NCBI GenBank assembly: GCA_951800675.1
Contig: CATOKC010000112.1
Coordinates: forward strand, 1-10,152
Source of the DNA: an uncultured Oscillibacter sp.
Lineage (GTDB): Bacteria; Bacillota_A; Clostridia; Oscillospirales; Oscillospiraceae
Direction of reading: 5' to 3'
DNA length: 10,152 nt
In this document: one piece after another, positions 1 to 6,332 of the stretch
How positions within the stretch are numbered: position 1 is the stretch's first letter
Layout of the letters: the number at the start of each line of letters is the position of its first letter
Program-made: the position numbers and the translations under genes
The notes under the pieces: model-generated
What the model was told of the DNA's origin: nothing
Databases searched by the model: none
What the model saw: only the letters and a program-made list of their open reading frames with translations

Positions 1-415
<415 letters not shown>

Positions 416-510
416 AGCTTGCTCCTTTTCGGCCCCTGTGGGGCGGCGCGCCTGTTTTCTCCCGCGCGCTGGGACAATTTTTTTGCCGGCTGAAAGGCCC
501 TGAGATGCAA

Positions 511-544
511 AGAAAAACCGCACGTTTCGACGCGAAACGTGCGG
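511..544 (-). terminator. Intrinsic terminator of the metK riboswitch
   Basis: Perfect 12-bp hairpin (arms 518-529 and 533-544, CCGCACGTTTCG on the transcribed strand) with a 3-base loop. It is followed on the minus strand by a T run (513-517). It lies between the SAM-I aptamer and metK, so it is the expression platform. GAAACG on the minus strand at 571-576, inside the 3' side of the aptamer, is complementary to part of the terminator arm. That gives a plausible antiterminator when SAM is absent; the exact alternative fold is inferred. Confidence 0.93.
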
Positions 545-561
545 GAAGTTCCTTCTCGTTC

Positions 562-650
562 CTCATCTGTCGTTTCCGCCGGATTTGGCACCTTTCAAAC
601 GCAGGTTGCCGTGGTTTCATCGGGCCGTTCCCTCCGCCACTCTTGATAAG
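562..650 (-). ncRNA. SAM-I (S-box) riboswitch aptamer
   Basis: Read on the minus strand from 650, the sequence carries the S-box core in order: CTTATCAAGAG, GGCGGAGGGA, GGCCCGATGAAACC, GGCAACC, then AAGGTGCCAAATCC. The closing helix P1 forms between CTTATC (645-650) and GATGAG (562-567) with one G-U pair. The element binds S-adenosylmethionine. With ligand bound, P1 is stabilised and the downstream terminator forms, shutting off metK. Its position, directly ahead of the SAM synthetase gene and behind a sigma-A promoter, fits this role. Confidence 0.96.
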
Positions 651-668
651 GATATTTACTTGATGCTT

Positions 669-696
669 ATTGTATCAGGTATCGCCGGTTTGTCAA
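669..696 (-). promoter_or_regulatory. metK sigma-A promoter
   Basis: On the minus strand TTGACA (691-696) is a perfect -35 box and TACAAT (669-674) a near-perfect -10 box, separated by 16 bases. Transcription would start near 661-663, about a dozen bases before the riboswitch aptamer. Confidence 0.9.
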
Positions 697-759
697 GGGT
701 TCATAAGCCCTTTTTCGCCGGAAATTTTTTCCGATTAAGGCAATGTTCAAAAAATGTTG

Positions 760-788
760 GTGACTTTTTCCTGGGAAGAGGGTATAAT
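760..788 (+). promoter_or_regulatory. Promoter of the rhomboid-like/LtaS operon
   Basis: Perfect -10 box TATAAT at 783-788. The best -35 match at 17-base spacing is GTGACT at 760-765 (4 of 6). Transcription would start near 795, giving a leader of about 33 bases before the TTG start of the first gene. Divergent from the metK promoter with no obvious operator between them. Confidence 0.75.
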
Positions 789-827
789 GCTCTTTAACTC
801 AAAAACTAAAATCAGGAGGGAGCTTCC

Positions 828-1697
828 TTGAGAAAGCTGAACAGCGCCATGGAGCGCTTCGCGCTTCGGCACCCCGACTTCGGCGTCCCCAACCTCATGC
901 TGTACATCGTCATTGGAAACGTCATCGCCTTTTTCCTGCTGCGCATGACCAGCGGCCTGGCCATCCAGTTTTTGTACTTTGACTGGGGGCTGGTCCTCCG
1001 CGGGCAAATCTGGCGGCTGCTGACCTTCATCTTTGTGCCGGAGCACACGCAGCCCTTCAACCTGATTTTATCCTTGTACTTCATGTACTTCATCGGCTCC
1101 ATGCTGGAGCGGGAGTGGGGCACGCCGAAATTCAACCTCTACTACCTCTCCGGAGTGGTCCTGACCCTCATCACGGGCGTCGCCAGCCATTACGCCTTCG
1201 GCTACGGCGTGCTGATGGGAACCTACTACGTGGGCATGTCCATGTTCCTGGCCTTTGCCGCCTTGTACCCCGACGCCCAGCTAATGCTGCTGTACATCAT
1301 CCCGGTGAAGGCCAAGTGGCTGGCCTTGGCGGACATCGCCCTCTTCGCTGTGGATGTCATCGCCGCCCTGTTCCGGGGGGACTGGCTCGGCGCCCTGCTG
1401 CCCGTCATCGCCCTTTTGAACTTCCTGATCTTCTTCTGGTGTGAGATCGCGGATCAATTGGACCGGCGGCGGGCCTATGCCCGGCACCGGAACTCCCATC
1501 AGACCATTCAGTTTAAGTCAGCCGTCCGCCAGCAGCGGAAGAAGGAGGCCCAACAGGGCTACCGGCACAAGTGCTCCGTCTGCGGCCGGACCGACACGGA
1601 TTATCCGGACCTGGAATTCCGCTACTGCTCCCGCTGCGCGGGCTACCACTGCTTCTGCGCGGACCACATTTTCAATCATGAGCATTTCAAGGAGTGA
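828..1697 (+). CDS. Rhomboid-fold membrane protein, probably protease-dead, with zinc-type tail
   Basis: 289 residues. Start TTG at 828 has an AGGAGG site at 814-819; an in-frame ATG at 849 is the alternative. Six hydrophobic segments lie at about 23-40, 77-95, 103-123, 127-147, 152-181 and 186-204. The stretch from GQIWRLLTFIF (59-69) to GSMLEREWGTPKFNLYYL (90-107) matches the rhomboid L1 loop/TM2 pattern. VGMSMFLAFAALYP (135-148) sits where active rhomboids have G-x-S-G plus a YP-type ending. The last helix has no His, so the Ser-His dyad appears absent and I infer a non-proteolytic rhomboid-like protein. A basic linker (212-245) leads to a tail with CSVC (249-252), CSRC (267-270) and a His/Cys-rich end (274-286), resembling a zinc-binding module. 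First gene of a four-gene envelope operon. Function unknown; it may bind or position membrane partners. Confidence 0.8.
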   Translation: MRKLNSAMERFALRHPDFGVPNLMLYIVIGNVIAFFLLRMTSGLAIQFLYFDWGLVLRGQIWRLLTFIFVPEHTQPFNLILSLYFMYFIGSMLEREWGTPKFNLYYLSGVVLTLITGVASHYAFGYGVLMGTYYVGMSMFLAFAALYPDAQLMLLYIIPVKAKWLALADIALFAVDVIAALFRGDWLGALLPVIALLNFLIFFWCEIADQLDRRRAYARHRNSHQTIQFKSAVRQQRKKEAQQGYRHKCSVCGRTDTDYPDLEFRYCSRCAGYHCFCADHIFNHEHFKE

Positions 1698-1703
1698 ACC
1701 CCT

Positions 1704-3572
1704 TTGAGAAATCCCTTTCCCAAACCCAAATACCGCCTCTCCCTGCCGCTGAGCGTTCTGGCGGCGGTGCCGCTGGCCGGAGGCGTCACCCTGCTGGCCC
1801 TCTGGTGCCAGCCCAATTCCTTCCGCGCCCTGCTCTCCGGCTTTCTCCGCCAGCCTCTGCTGATCGTGCTAAACGCTCTGCCAGCGGGCCTTTTGATTCT
1901 GGCGGCGGCGTGCCTGCTTCGCAATGTGTTCTTCAGCGCGGCGCTGGTGAACCTGGCGGTGGGCGCTTTGTCCATCGCCAACCGGGTGAAGATCGAGGTC
2001 CGGGACGAGCCGGTGTTCCCCCGGGACTTCGCCCTTTTAAAAGAGGTAGGCAGCGCTCTTGGAAGCTACGACATCCGCTATCCCATTCCCCAGATTCTAG
2101 TGGTGCTTTTCGCGACCGCCGCTCTGCTGGCCCTGGGGGTTTTCATCGGCCACAAGCCCTTTCCGGTGGAGCGGCTCCGGGGCTGGGCGGGGAGACTTCT
2201 GGGCTTCTCGGCGGGCCTTGCGGTTCTGACGGGCCTGATCTTCACCGTTTACGCCTCCAAGGACCTTTACCAGTCCTTCCAGGTCCGCAACGCCGAGTAC
2301 GTCCCCTCCGTTTTCAACGACCTGGGCTTTCCCTACGCTTTTTGCCATCACTTCACCACCTATCTGGTGGACCGGCCCGAGGGCTTCCGCCGCGCCGAGG
2401 CGGAGGGCTGGGAGACCGGGGACCGGACCGGGCTGGGGAAGGACGTCAGCGTCGTCATGGTGATGAACGAGGCCTTTTCCGATCTCACCGACGAGGCCCT
2501 CTTTTCGTATCATGGGGGAAACGATCCCCTGCCCAACCTCCACGCCCTCCGGGAGGACCCCCACGCCCTCAGCGGCCGCGTGGTGGTTCCCGGCTTCGCC
2601 GGAGGCACCGCCAACACGGAGTTCGACGTGCTGACGGGCATGCAGACCACCGCCCTCTCCACCTCCACCAGCTCCGCCATGCGGGTGGTGAACCGGAATC
2701 TGGACAGCCTCTTCCGGGTCTTTGGGAACGACGGCTACGAGACCTCCTTCTACCACCCGGGGGACAACTGGTTTTACAACCGGGAGAACGTCTACCGCTG
2801 GCTTGGCGCGGGGGAGACCCTATTCGTCGGAGACATGGAAAGCCCGGAGTACAAGGGCCGCTGGGTCACGGACGACTACGCCGCGAGCCTCATTGAAGCG
2901 GCCTTTGAGCAGGCGGAGGGGCCCCTCTTCCACTTCACCACCACCATACAAAATCACATGTCCTACACCGCCGACAAATATGGGCCGGATTACGAATTCC
3001 CCCCCACGGGCATTCCCGGCCTCTCGGCGGAGGTGGAAACCCTCCTCAGCGTTTATGTGGAGGGCCTCCGGGACGCGGACGCCATGCTGGGCCGCCTCTG
3101 GCGGTATTTCGCCGCCCAGGAAAAGCCGGTGGTTCTGGTCTACTGGGGGGACCACCTGCCCTATCTGGGGGACAATCAGCTGGGCTACCGGCAGCTGGGC
3201 GTCGATGTGTTTCCCGGCCCGGAGGGGCAGGAAAATCTGGCCGCCTACCAGACCCCCTATGTCATCTGGGCCAACGACGCGGCGGCGGAAGCTCTGGACT
3301 GGGACCGCGCCGCGGAGGCTCTGAACCTGCCGGAGACCGTCTCCGCCTGCTTTTTGGGGGCGGCGGTGCTGGAGCTGACGGGCCGGGGAGAGGAAAGTCC
3401 CTGGTTCGCCTTCCTAAATGAGCTCCGCCGGGAGCTTCCGGTGGTACAGAAAACCATCTGCCAGACGGCGGACGGCTCCGTCATCGGGGAGCTGACCGCC
3501 CAGCAGCGGGATCTCCTCCAGAAGTGGCGGCAGTGGAGCTATTACAAGCTCCAATATAAGGAGATTCCATGA
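1704..3572 (+). CDS. Lipoteichoic acid synthase family, alkaline-phosphatase superfamily transferase
   Basis: 622 residues, the usual LtaS length. The TTG start at 1704 is chosen because AAGGAG (1689-1694) precedes it and overlaps the previous stop. Five N-terminal membrane segments (about 14-33, 52-72, 74-92, 130-148, 166-184) anchor an extracellular domain. Active-site landmarks match the spacing of the S. aureus enzyme as I recall it: Glu256 in NEAF, nucleophile-position Thr302 in GGTANTEF, a His351...Arg360 substrate-site segment, His418 in QNHMSY, and Asp483-His484 in WGDHLP. The family moves glycerol-phosphate from phosphatidylglycerol onto a growing polymer outside the membrane, releasing diacylglycerol, with Mn as cofactor. 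The downstream gene overlaps it by 4 bases. It could instead be a related phosphoglycerol transferase acting on another glycopolymer, so no symbol is given. Confidence 0.92.
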   Translation: MRNPFPKPKYRLSLPLSVLAAVPLAGGVTLLALWCQPNSFRALLSGFLRQPLLIVLNALPAGLLILAAACLLRNVFFSAALVNLAVGALSIANRVKIEVRDEPVFPRDFALLKEVGSALGSYDIRYPIPQILVVLFATAALLALGVFIGHKPFPVERLRGWAGRLLGFSAGLAVLTGLIFTVYASKDLYQSFQVRNAEYVPSVFNDLGFPYAFCHHFTTYLVDRPEGFRRAEAEGWETGDRTGLGKDVSVVMVMNEAFSDLTDEALFSYHGGNDPLPNLHALREDPHALSGRVVVPGFAGGTANTEFDVLTGMQTTALSTSTSSAMRVVNRNLDSLFRVFGNDGYETSFYHPGDNWFYNRENVYRWLGAGETLFVGDMESPEYKGRWVTDDYAASLIEAAFEQAEGPLFHFTTTIQNHMSYTADKYGPDYEFPPTGIPGLSAEVETLLSVYVEGLRDADAMLGRLWRYFAAQEKPVVLVYWGDHLPYLGDNQLGYRQLGVDVFPGPEGQENLAAYQTPYVIWANDAAAEALDWDRAAEALNLPETVSACFLGAAVLELTGRGEESPWFAFLNELRRELPVVQKTICQTADGSVIGELTAQQRDLLQKWRQWSYYKLQYKEIP

Positions 3573-4084
3573 GAGCCCGGTCTCTGGCCCTCCGCGGCGT
3601 CCTCACGGCCCTGGCGGCGGCTCTGCTGTGCTTGGGGGGCGTCATCCCCGGCACGGTGTTCTGCGCTCCCATTCTGGCCATGGGCGCGCTCCTGCCCGTG
3701 CTGGAGGAGCTGGGCCCCAAAGCCGCCGGAACCGCCTACGCCGCCACAGCCATTTTAGGGCTGCTCCTCTCCCCCAACCGGGAGACCGCCTTTGTCTACC
3801 TGTTCTTCGGCTGGTATCCCATCCTCCGGCCGAAGATCGCCGCCCTGCCCTCCCGGCTCCCGCGCCTCCTGGCCCGGCTGGCGGTGTGCAACGTCGCCGC
3901 CCTCCTGCTCTACGGACTGCTTCTGCGGGTCATGGGCCTGACGGAGGAGCTGCTGGAGGCCGCCTGGTATTTCAACGCCGCCCTGCTGGCCATGGGCAAC
4001 GTGGTCTTTCTGCTGACGGACTCCACCCTGGCCCGGCTGACCCACATCTGGCACTGGAAGCTGAAAAAGCATCTATACCGATAA
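3569..4084 (+). CDS. Small multi-pass membrane protein of unknown function
   Basis: 171 residues. The ATG overlaps the stop of the LtaS-type gene in an ATGA arrangement, and AAGGAG at 3558-3563 provides the ribosome binding site, so it is translationally coupled. About five hydrophobic segments are visible: near 8-27, 30-46, 50-68, 100-122 and 134-150. A positively charged loop (RPKIAALPSRLPRLLARL, about 86-103) follows an aromatic FGWYP motif. The C-terminus is basic (WHWKLKKHLYR), probably cytoplasmic. I do not recognise the family; the look is that of a small core membrane component, such as an S-component-like or flippase-accessory protein, but nothing decides this. Tight coupling to the LtaS-type gene suggests a role alongside polymer synthesis (inference). 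Confidence 0.8.
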   Translation: MRARSLALRGVLTALAAALLCLGGVIPGTVFCAPILAMGALLPVLEELGPKAAGTAYAATAILGLLLSPNRETAFVYLFFGWYPILRPKIAALPSRLPRLLARLAVCNVAALLLYGLLLRVMGLTEELLEAAWYFNAALLAMGNVVFLLTDSTLARLTHIWHWKLKKHLYR

Positions 4085-4102
4085 TTTCATCGAGGTGATA
4101 CC

Positions 4103-4960
4103 ATGAAAACCGCGCTGGTCCTGGAGGGCGGAGCCCTGCGGACCATTTACTCCTCCGGCGTGTGCGACGCCTTTTTGGACGGCGGGCTCCCTCTGCCGGA
4201 CTACACCCTGGGCGTCTCCGCCGGCATTGCCTATGGCGTCAGCTATCTCTCCCGGCAGAGCCGGCGGAACCTCCAGCTGATCTGCCATTACGCCAACGAC
4301 AAACGCTATATGGGCTTTCGGAATCTGGCGGACCCCCGGAACCGCTCCTATTTCGGCCTTAAGTTCGCCTACGAGACCATCCCCAACGAGCTGATTCCCT
4401 TTGACTACGACGCATTCGCCGCCTACCCCGGCCGGGCGGAGGCGGTGGTAACGAACCTGATCACCGGAGAGGCGGAATACCTTCCCGTCCCCCGGCGGGA
4501 CTCCCCCAACCTGCCGCTGGAGGCCACCTGCGCTATCCCTTTGATGTTCCCCGTCATCCGAATCGGCGGCCAATCCTATCTGGACGGCGGCTGCGCCGAC
4601 GCCATCCCCTGGCGGCGGGCCCTTCGGGAGGGCTGCGACCGGGTGGTGGTGGTGCTGACCCGGGAGCGGGATTACTACAAAAAGCCGGGCCGGTCCGACC
4701 AGACCATTGCCCGGGCATTCAAGCGGTATCCGAATTTTCAGGAAACCATGCGAACCCGGTCGGAGCGGTACAACGCCTGCCGGGAGGCCCTGTTCGACCT
4801 GGAGCGGCAGGGTAGGGTTCTGGTCATCGCCCCCAAAGACACCCTGGGCTGCTCCCGGACGGAGAAGAACCTGGATATCCTCCGGGCGCTGTGGCAGGAG
4901 GGCTATTTCGACGGGCGGCGGGAAATCGAACGGATCCGGGCGTTTTGGACCAAGGAATAA
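4103..4960 (+). CDS. Patatin-like phospholipase (RssA/YjjU-type)
   Basis: 285 residues, ATG at 4103 behind GAGGTG (4092-4097). Patatin-fold lipid acyl hydrolase, probably cytoplasmic or at the inner membrane face, since no signal peptide or membrane segment is present. The oxyanion-loop segment LEGGALRTIYSSGV lies at 7-20, the nucleophile elbow GVSAG at 37-41 (Ser39), and the DGG catalytic aspartate motif at 161-163 (Asp161), so the Ser-Asp dyad is intact. A C-terminal part of about 100 residues, with PKDTLGCSRTEKN near 250, is typical of bacterial patatins of this subgroup. Last gene of the operon, 18 bases after the small membrane protein and followed by a strong terminator. It would release fatty acids from membrane phospholipids; the in vivo substrate is unknown. 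Its link to LtaS-type chemistry is inferred from gene order only. Confidence 0.92.
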   Translation: MKTALVLEGGALRTIYSSGVCDAFLDGGLPLPDYTLGVSAGIAYGVSYLSRQSRRNLQLICHYANDKRYMGFRNLADPRNRSYFGLKFAYETIPNELIPFDYDAFAAYPGRAEAVVTNLITGEAEYLPVPRRDSPNLPLEATCAIPLMFPVIRIGGQSYLDGGCADAIPWRRALREGCDRVVVVLTRERDYYKKPGRSDQTIARAFKRYPNFQETMRTRSERYNACREALFDLERQGRVLVIAPKDTLGCSRTEKNLDILRALWQEGYFDGRREIERIRAFWTKE

Positions 4961-4962
4961 GC

Positions 4963-5000
4963 AAGCGGAGCGGCTAAACGCCGCTCCGCTTCTCATTTTC
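4963..5000 (+). terminator. Operon terminator between convergent genes
   Basis: Perfect 12-bp stem AAGCGGAGCGGC (4963-4974) / GCCGCTCCGCTT (4980-4991) with a TAAAC loop, starting three bases after the patatin stop and followed by a T-rich stretch (TCTCATTTTC). On the minus strand it lies just beyond the pta stop codon, so it may also stop pta transcripts, although the T tract on that side is poor. Confidence 0.9.
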
Positions 5001-5012
5001 AAAAGGCCGGGA

Positions 5013-5993
5013 TTAGTCCTCGCAGAGGCCAGCGGTGATGATGGCCATGGAGTAGACCTCCTGGGCGTTGCAGCCTCGGGAGAGGTCGTTGATGGGGGCG
5101 TTGAGGCCCTGGAGAATGGGGCCGTAAGCGTCGAAGGAGCCCATGCGCTGGCAGATTTTGTAGCCGATGTTGCCCGCGTTGATATCGGGGAAGATAAAGG
5201 TGTTGGCCTGGCCGTGAACGGGGGAGTCGGGGCACTTGGTTTTCATCACCCGGGGGGACACAGCGGCGTCGAACTGGAGCTCGCCATCCACCACCACGCC
5301 GGGCAGGGCGAACTTCGCCTTTTCACAGGCCTGGTGCATCTTGTCCACATCCTCACCGGAGCCGGAGCCGTGGGTGGAATAGCTGAGGAACGCCACCTTG
5401 GGGTCGATGCCGAAGGTCCGGGCCGTCTGGACAGTCTCCACGGCGATCTCCACCAGCTCGTCCTCCGAGGGCTTGATGTTGATGGCGCAGTCCGCCATGG
5501 CGAATACGTCCGGGTCGCCGGTGGCGGAGGGGCGGACCAGAATGAAGCAGCTGGAGACGATCTTGCACCCCGGCTTGGTCTTGATGAGCTGGAGCGCGGG
5601 ACGAACGGTGTCGGCGGTGGAATAGGTGGCGCCGCCCAGCAGGGCGTCGGCATAGCCCATCTTCACCAGCATCGTGCCAAAGTAGTTGCCCTGCTTCAGC
5701 ACGGCGCGGCACTGCTCCTCGGTCATCTTGCCCTTGCGGAGGGTCACCATCTCGGCCACCATCTTGTCCATATCCTCAAAGGTCTCGGGGTCCAGAATCT
5801 CCGCGCCCTTGACGTTGAAGCCCACCTCTTCGGCGGCGGCCAGAATCTCCTCCCGGTTGCCCACCAGCACGGGCATCAGGAACGTGGCGGACAGCAGCCG
5901 GGCCGCGGCCTCCAGGATGCGGGGGTCGGTGCCCTCGGTGAACACGATTTTGCGGGGATGGGCTTTCAGCTTTTTGATCAGAAATTCAAACAT
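5013..5993 (-). CDS. pta: Phosphate acetyltransferase
   Basis: 326 residues, the short single-domain Pta form. Converts acetyl-CoA and phosphate to acetyl phosphate and CoA (EC 2.3.1.8), feeding acetate kinase for ATP in fermentation. Signatures: KIVFTEGTDPRILEAA near the N-terminus, the central KPGCKIVSSCFI and RPSATGDPDVFAMADCAINI region (about 140-173), GQANTFIFPDINAGNIGYK (261-279) and NDLSRGCNAQEVY (302-314) near the C-terminus. Ser305-Arg306 correspond to the Ser-Arg pair proposed to act in the Methanosarcina enzyme. ATG at 5991-5993 with GGAGG on the minus strand (6001-6005 region). Single-gene unit with its own promoter and no acetate kinase gene beside it. Butyryl- or propionyl-phosphate-forming relatives are possible but less likely. 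Confidence 0.95.
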   Translation of the reverse strand: MFEFLIKKLKAHPRKIVFTEGTDPRILEAAARLLSATFLMPVLVGNREEILAAAEEVGFNVKGAEILDPETFEDMDKMVAEMVTLRKGKMTEEQCRAVLKQGNYFGTMLVKMGYADALLGGATYSTADTVRPALQLIKTKPGCKIVSSCFILVRPSATGDPDVFAMADCAINIKPSEDELVEIAVETVQTARTFGIDPKVAFLSYSTHGSGSGEDVDKMHQACEKAKFALPGVVVDGELQFDAAVSPRVMKTKCPDSPVHGQANTFIFPDINAGNIGYKICQRMGSFDAYGPILQGLNAPINDLSRGCNAQEVYSMAIITAGLCED

Positions 5994-6040
5994 GTCTTTT
6001 CCTCCAGATGTACAAGTCTTTGCCGGGGTTTGATAACTCC

Positions 6041-6068
6041 ATTATACACGTTTGCCCGCCCCGGTCAA
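6041..6068 (-). promoter_or_regulatory. pta sigma-A promoter
   Basis: On the minus strand TTGACC (6063-6068) and perfect TATAAT (6041-6046) with a 16-base spacer. Start expected near 6033-6035, giving a leader of about 40 bases that holds the GGAGG site. Confidence 0.9.
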
Positions 6069-6195
6069 TCCATATTTCAGGGCTGGATGATAAAAATTTA
6101 CGGTTCTGTCACCAATTTCCAGCCCCCGTATGGCACACTGAATTCGGCCCTCGGGGCGGTTTTGGTCGAGATCGCCGGAAAATCCCCGGAAGGTC

Positions 6196-6242
6196 CCGCT
6201 TTTTTGCCCCTTCCAGGGCTTGACGGCAGGGGAAAAAAGCGG
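6196..6242 (+). repeat. Inverted repeat overlapping the M23 gene promoter
   Basis: CCGCTTTTTTGCCCC (6196-6210) is the reverse complement, apart from one extra G, of GGGGAAAAAAGCGG (6229-6242), with 18 bases between the arms. The -35 box lies in the interval between the arms, and the right arm fills most of the -35/-10 spacer. This is the layout of an operator for a dimeric or tetrameric regulator, or of DNA that could extrude a cruciform. No known regulator motif is recognised. Confidence 0.65.
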
Positions 6243-6248
6243 TATGAT
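6220..6248 (+). promoter_or_regulatory. Sigma-A promoter of the M23 peptidase gene
   Basis: TTGACG (6220-6225) and TATGAT (6243-6248) with an ideal 17-base spacer. Transcription would start near 6255, leaving a leader of about 78 bases that contains a GTAAC direct repeat and a GC hairpin. Confidence 0.85.
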
Positions 6249-6255
6249 AGGCACT

Positions 6256-6271
6256 GGTAACAAATTGTAAC
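6256..6271 (+). promoter_or_regulatory. GTAAC direct repeat at the transcription start
   Basis: GGTAAC (6256-6261) and TGTAAC (6266-6271) repeat with a 10-base period, on one face of the helix, right at the predicted start site. The half-site resembles that of WalR, the Firmicutes cell-wall hydrolase regulator, but the recalled WalR spacing is 11 bases, one more than here. A regulator site is an inference. Confidence 0.3.
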
Positions 6272-6285
6272 TTTTTCAGGACCTC

Positions 6286-6306
6286 CCCTCCCGCTTTTCG
6301 GGAGGG
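6286..6306 (+). other. GC hairpin in the M23 gene leader
   Basis: CCCTCCCG (6286-6293) pairs with CGGGAGGG (6299-6306) around a CTTTT loop. It ends 15 bases before the AAGGAG ribosome binding site at 6322-6327. No T tract follows, so it is not a terminator; it could stabilise the 5' end of the mRNA or affect initiation. Confidence 0.6.
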
Positions 6307-6332
6307 CCGGATACCAGATACAAGGAGACCCT

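Noticed and set aside
1694..2896. 400-residue frame overlapping the LtaS-type gene
   Set aside because: Gly/Pro/Arg-rich composition without any family motif; the alternative frame holds all LtaS active-site motifs.
4707..6260. 517-residue plus-strand frame opposite pta
   Set aside because: It is the antisense shadow of pta (His/Gly/Val-rich) and starts inside the patatin gene in another frame.
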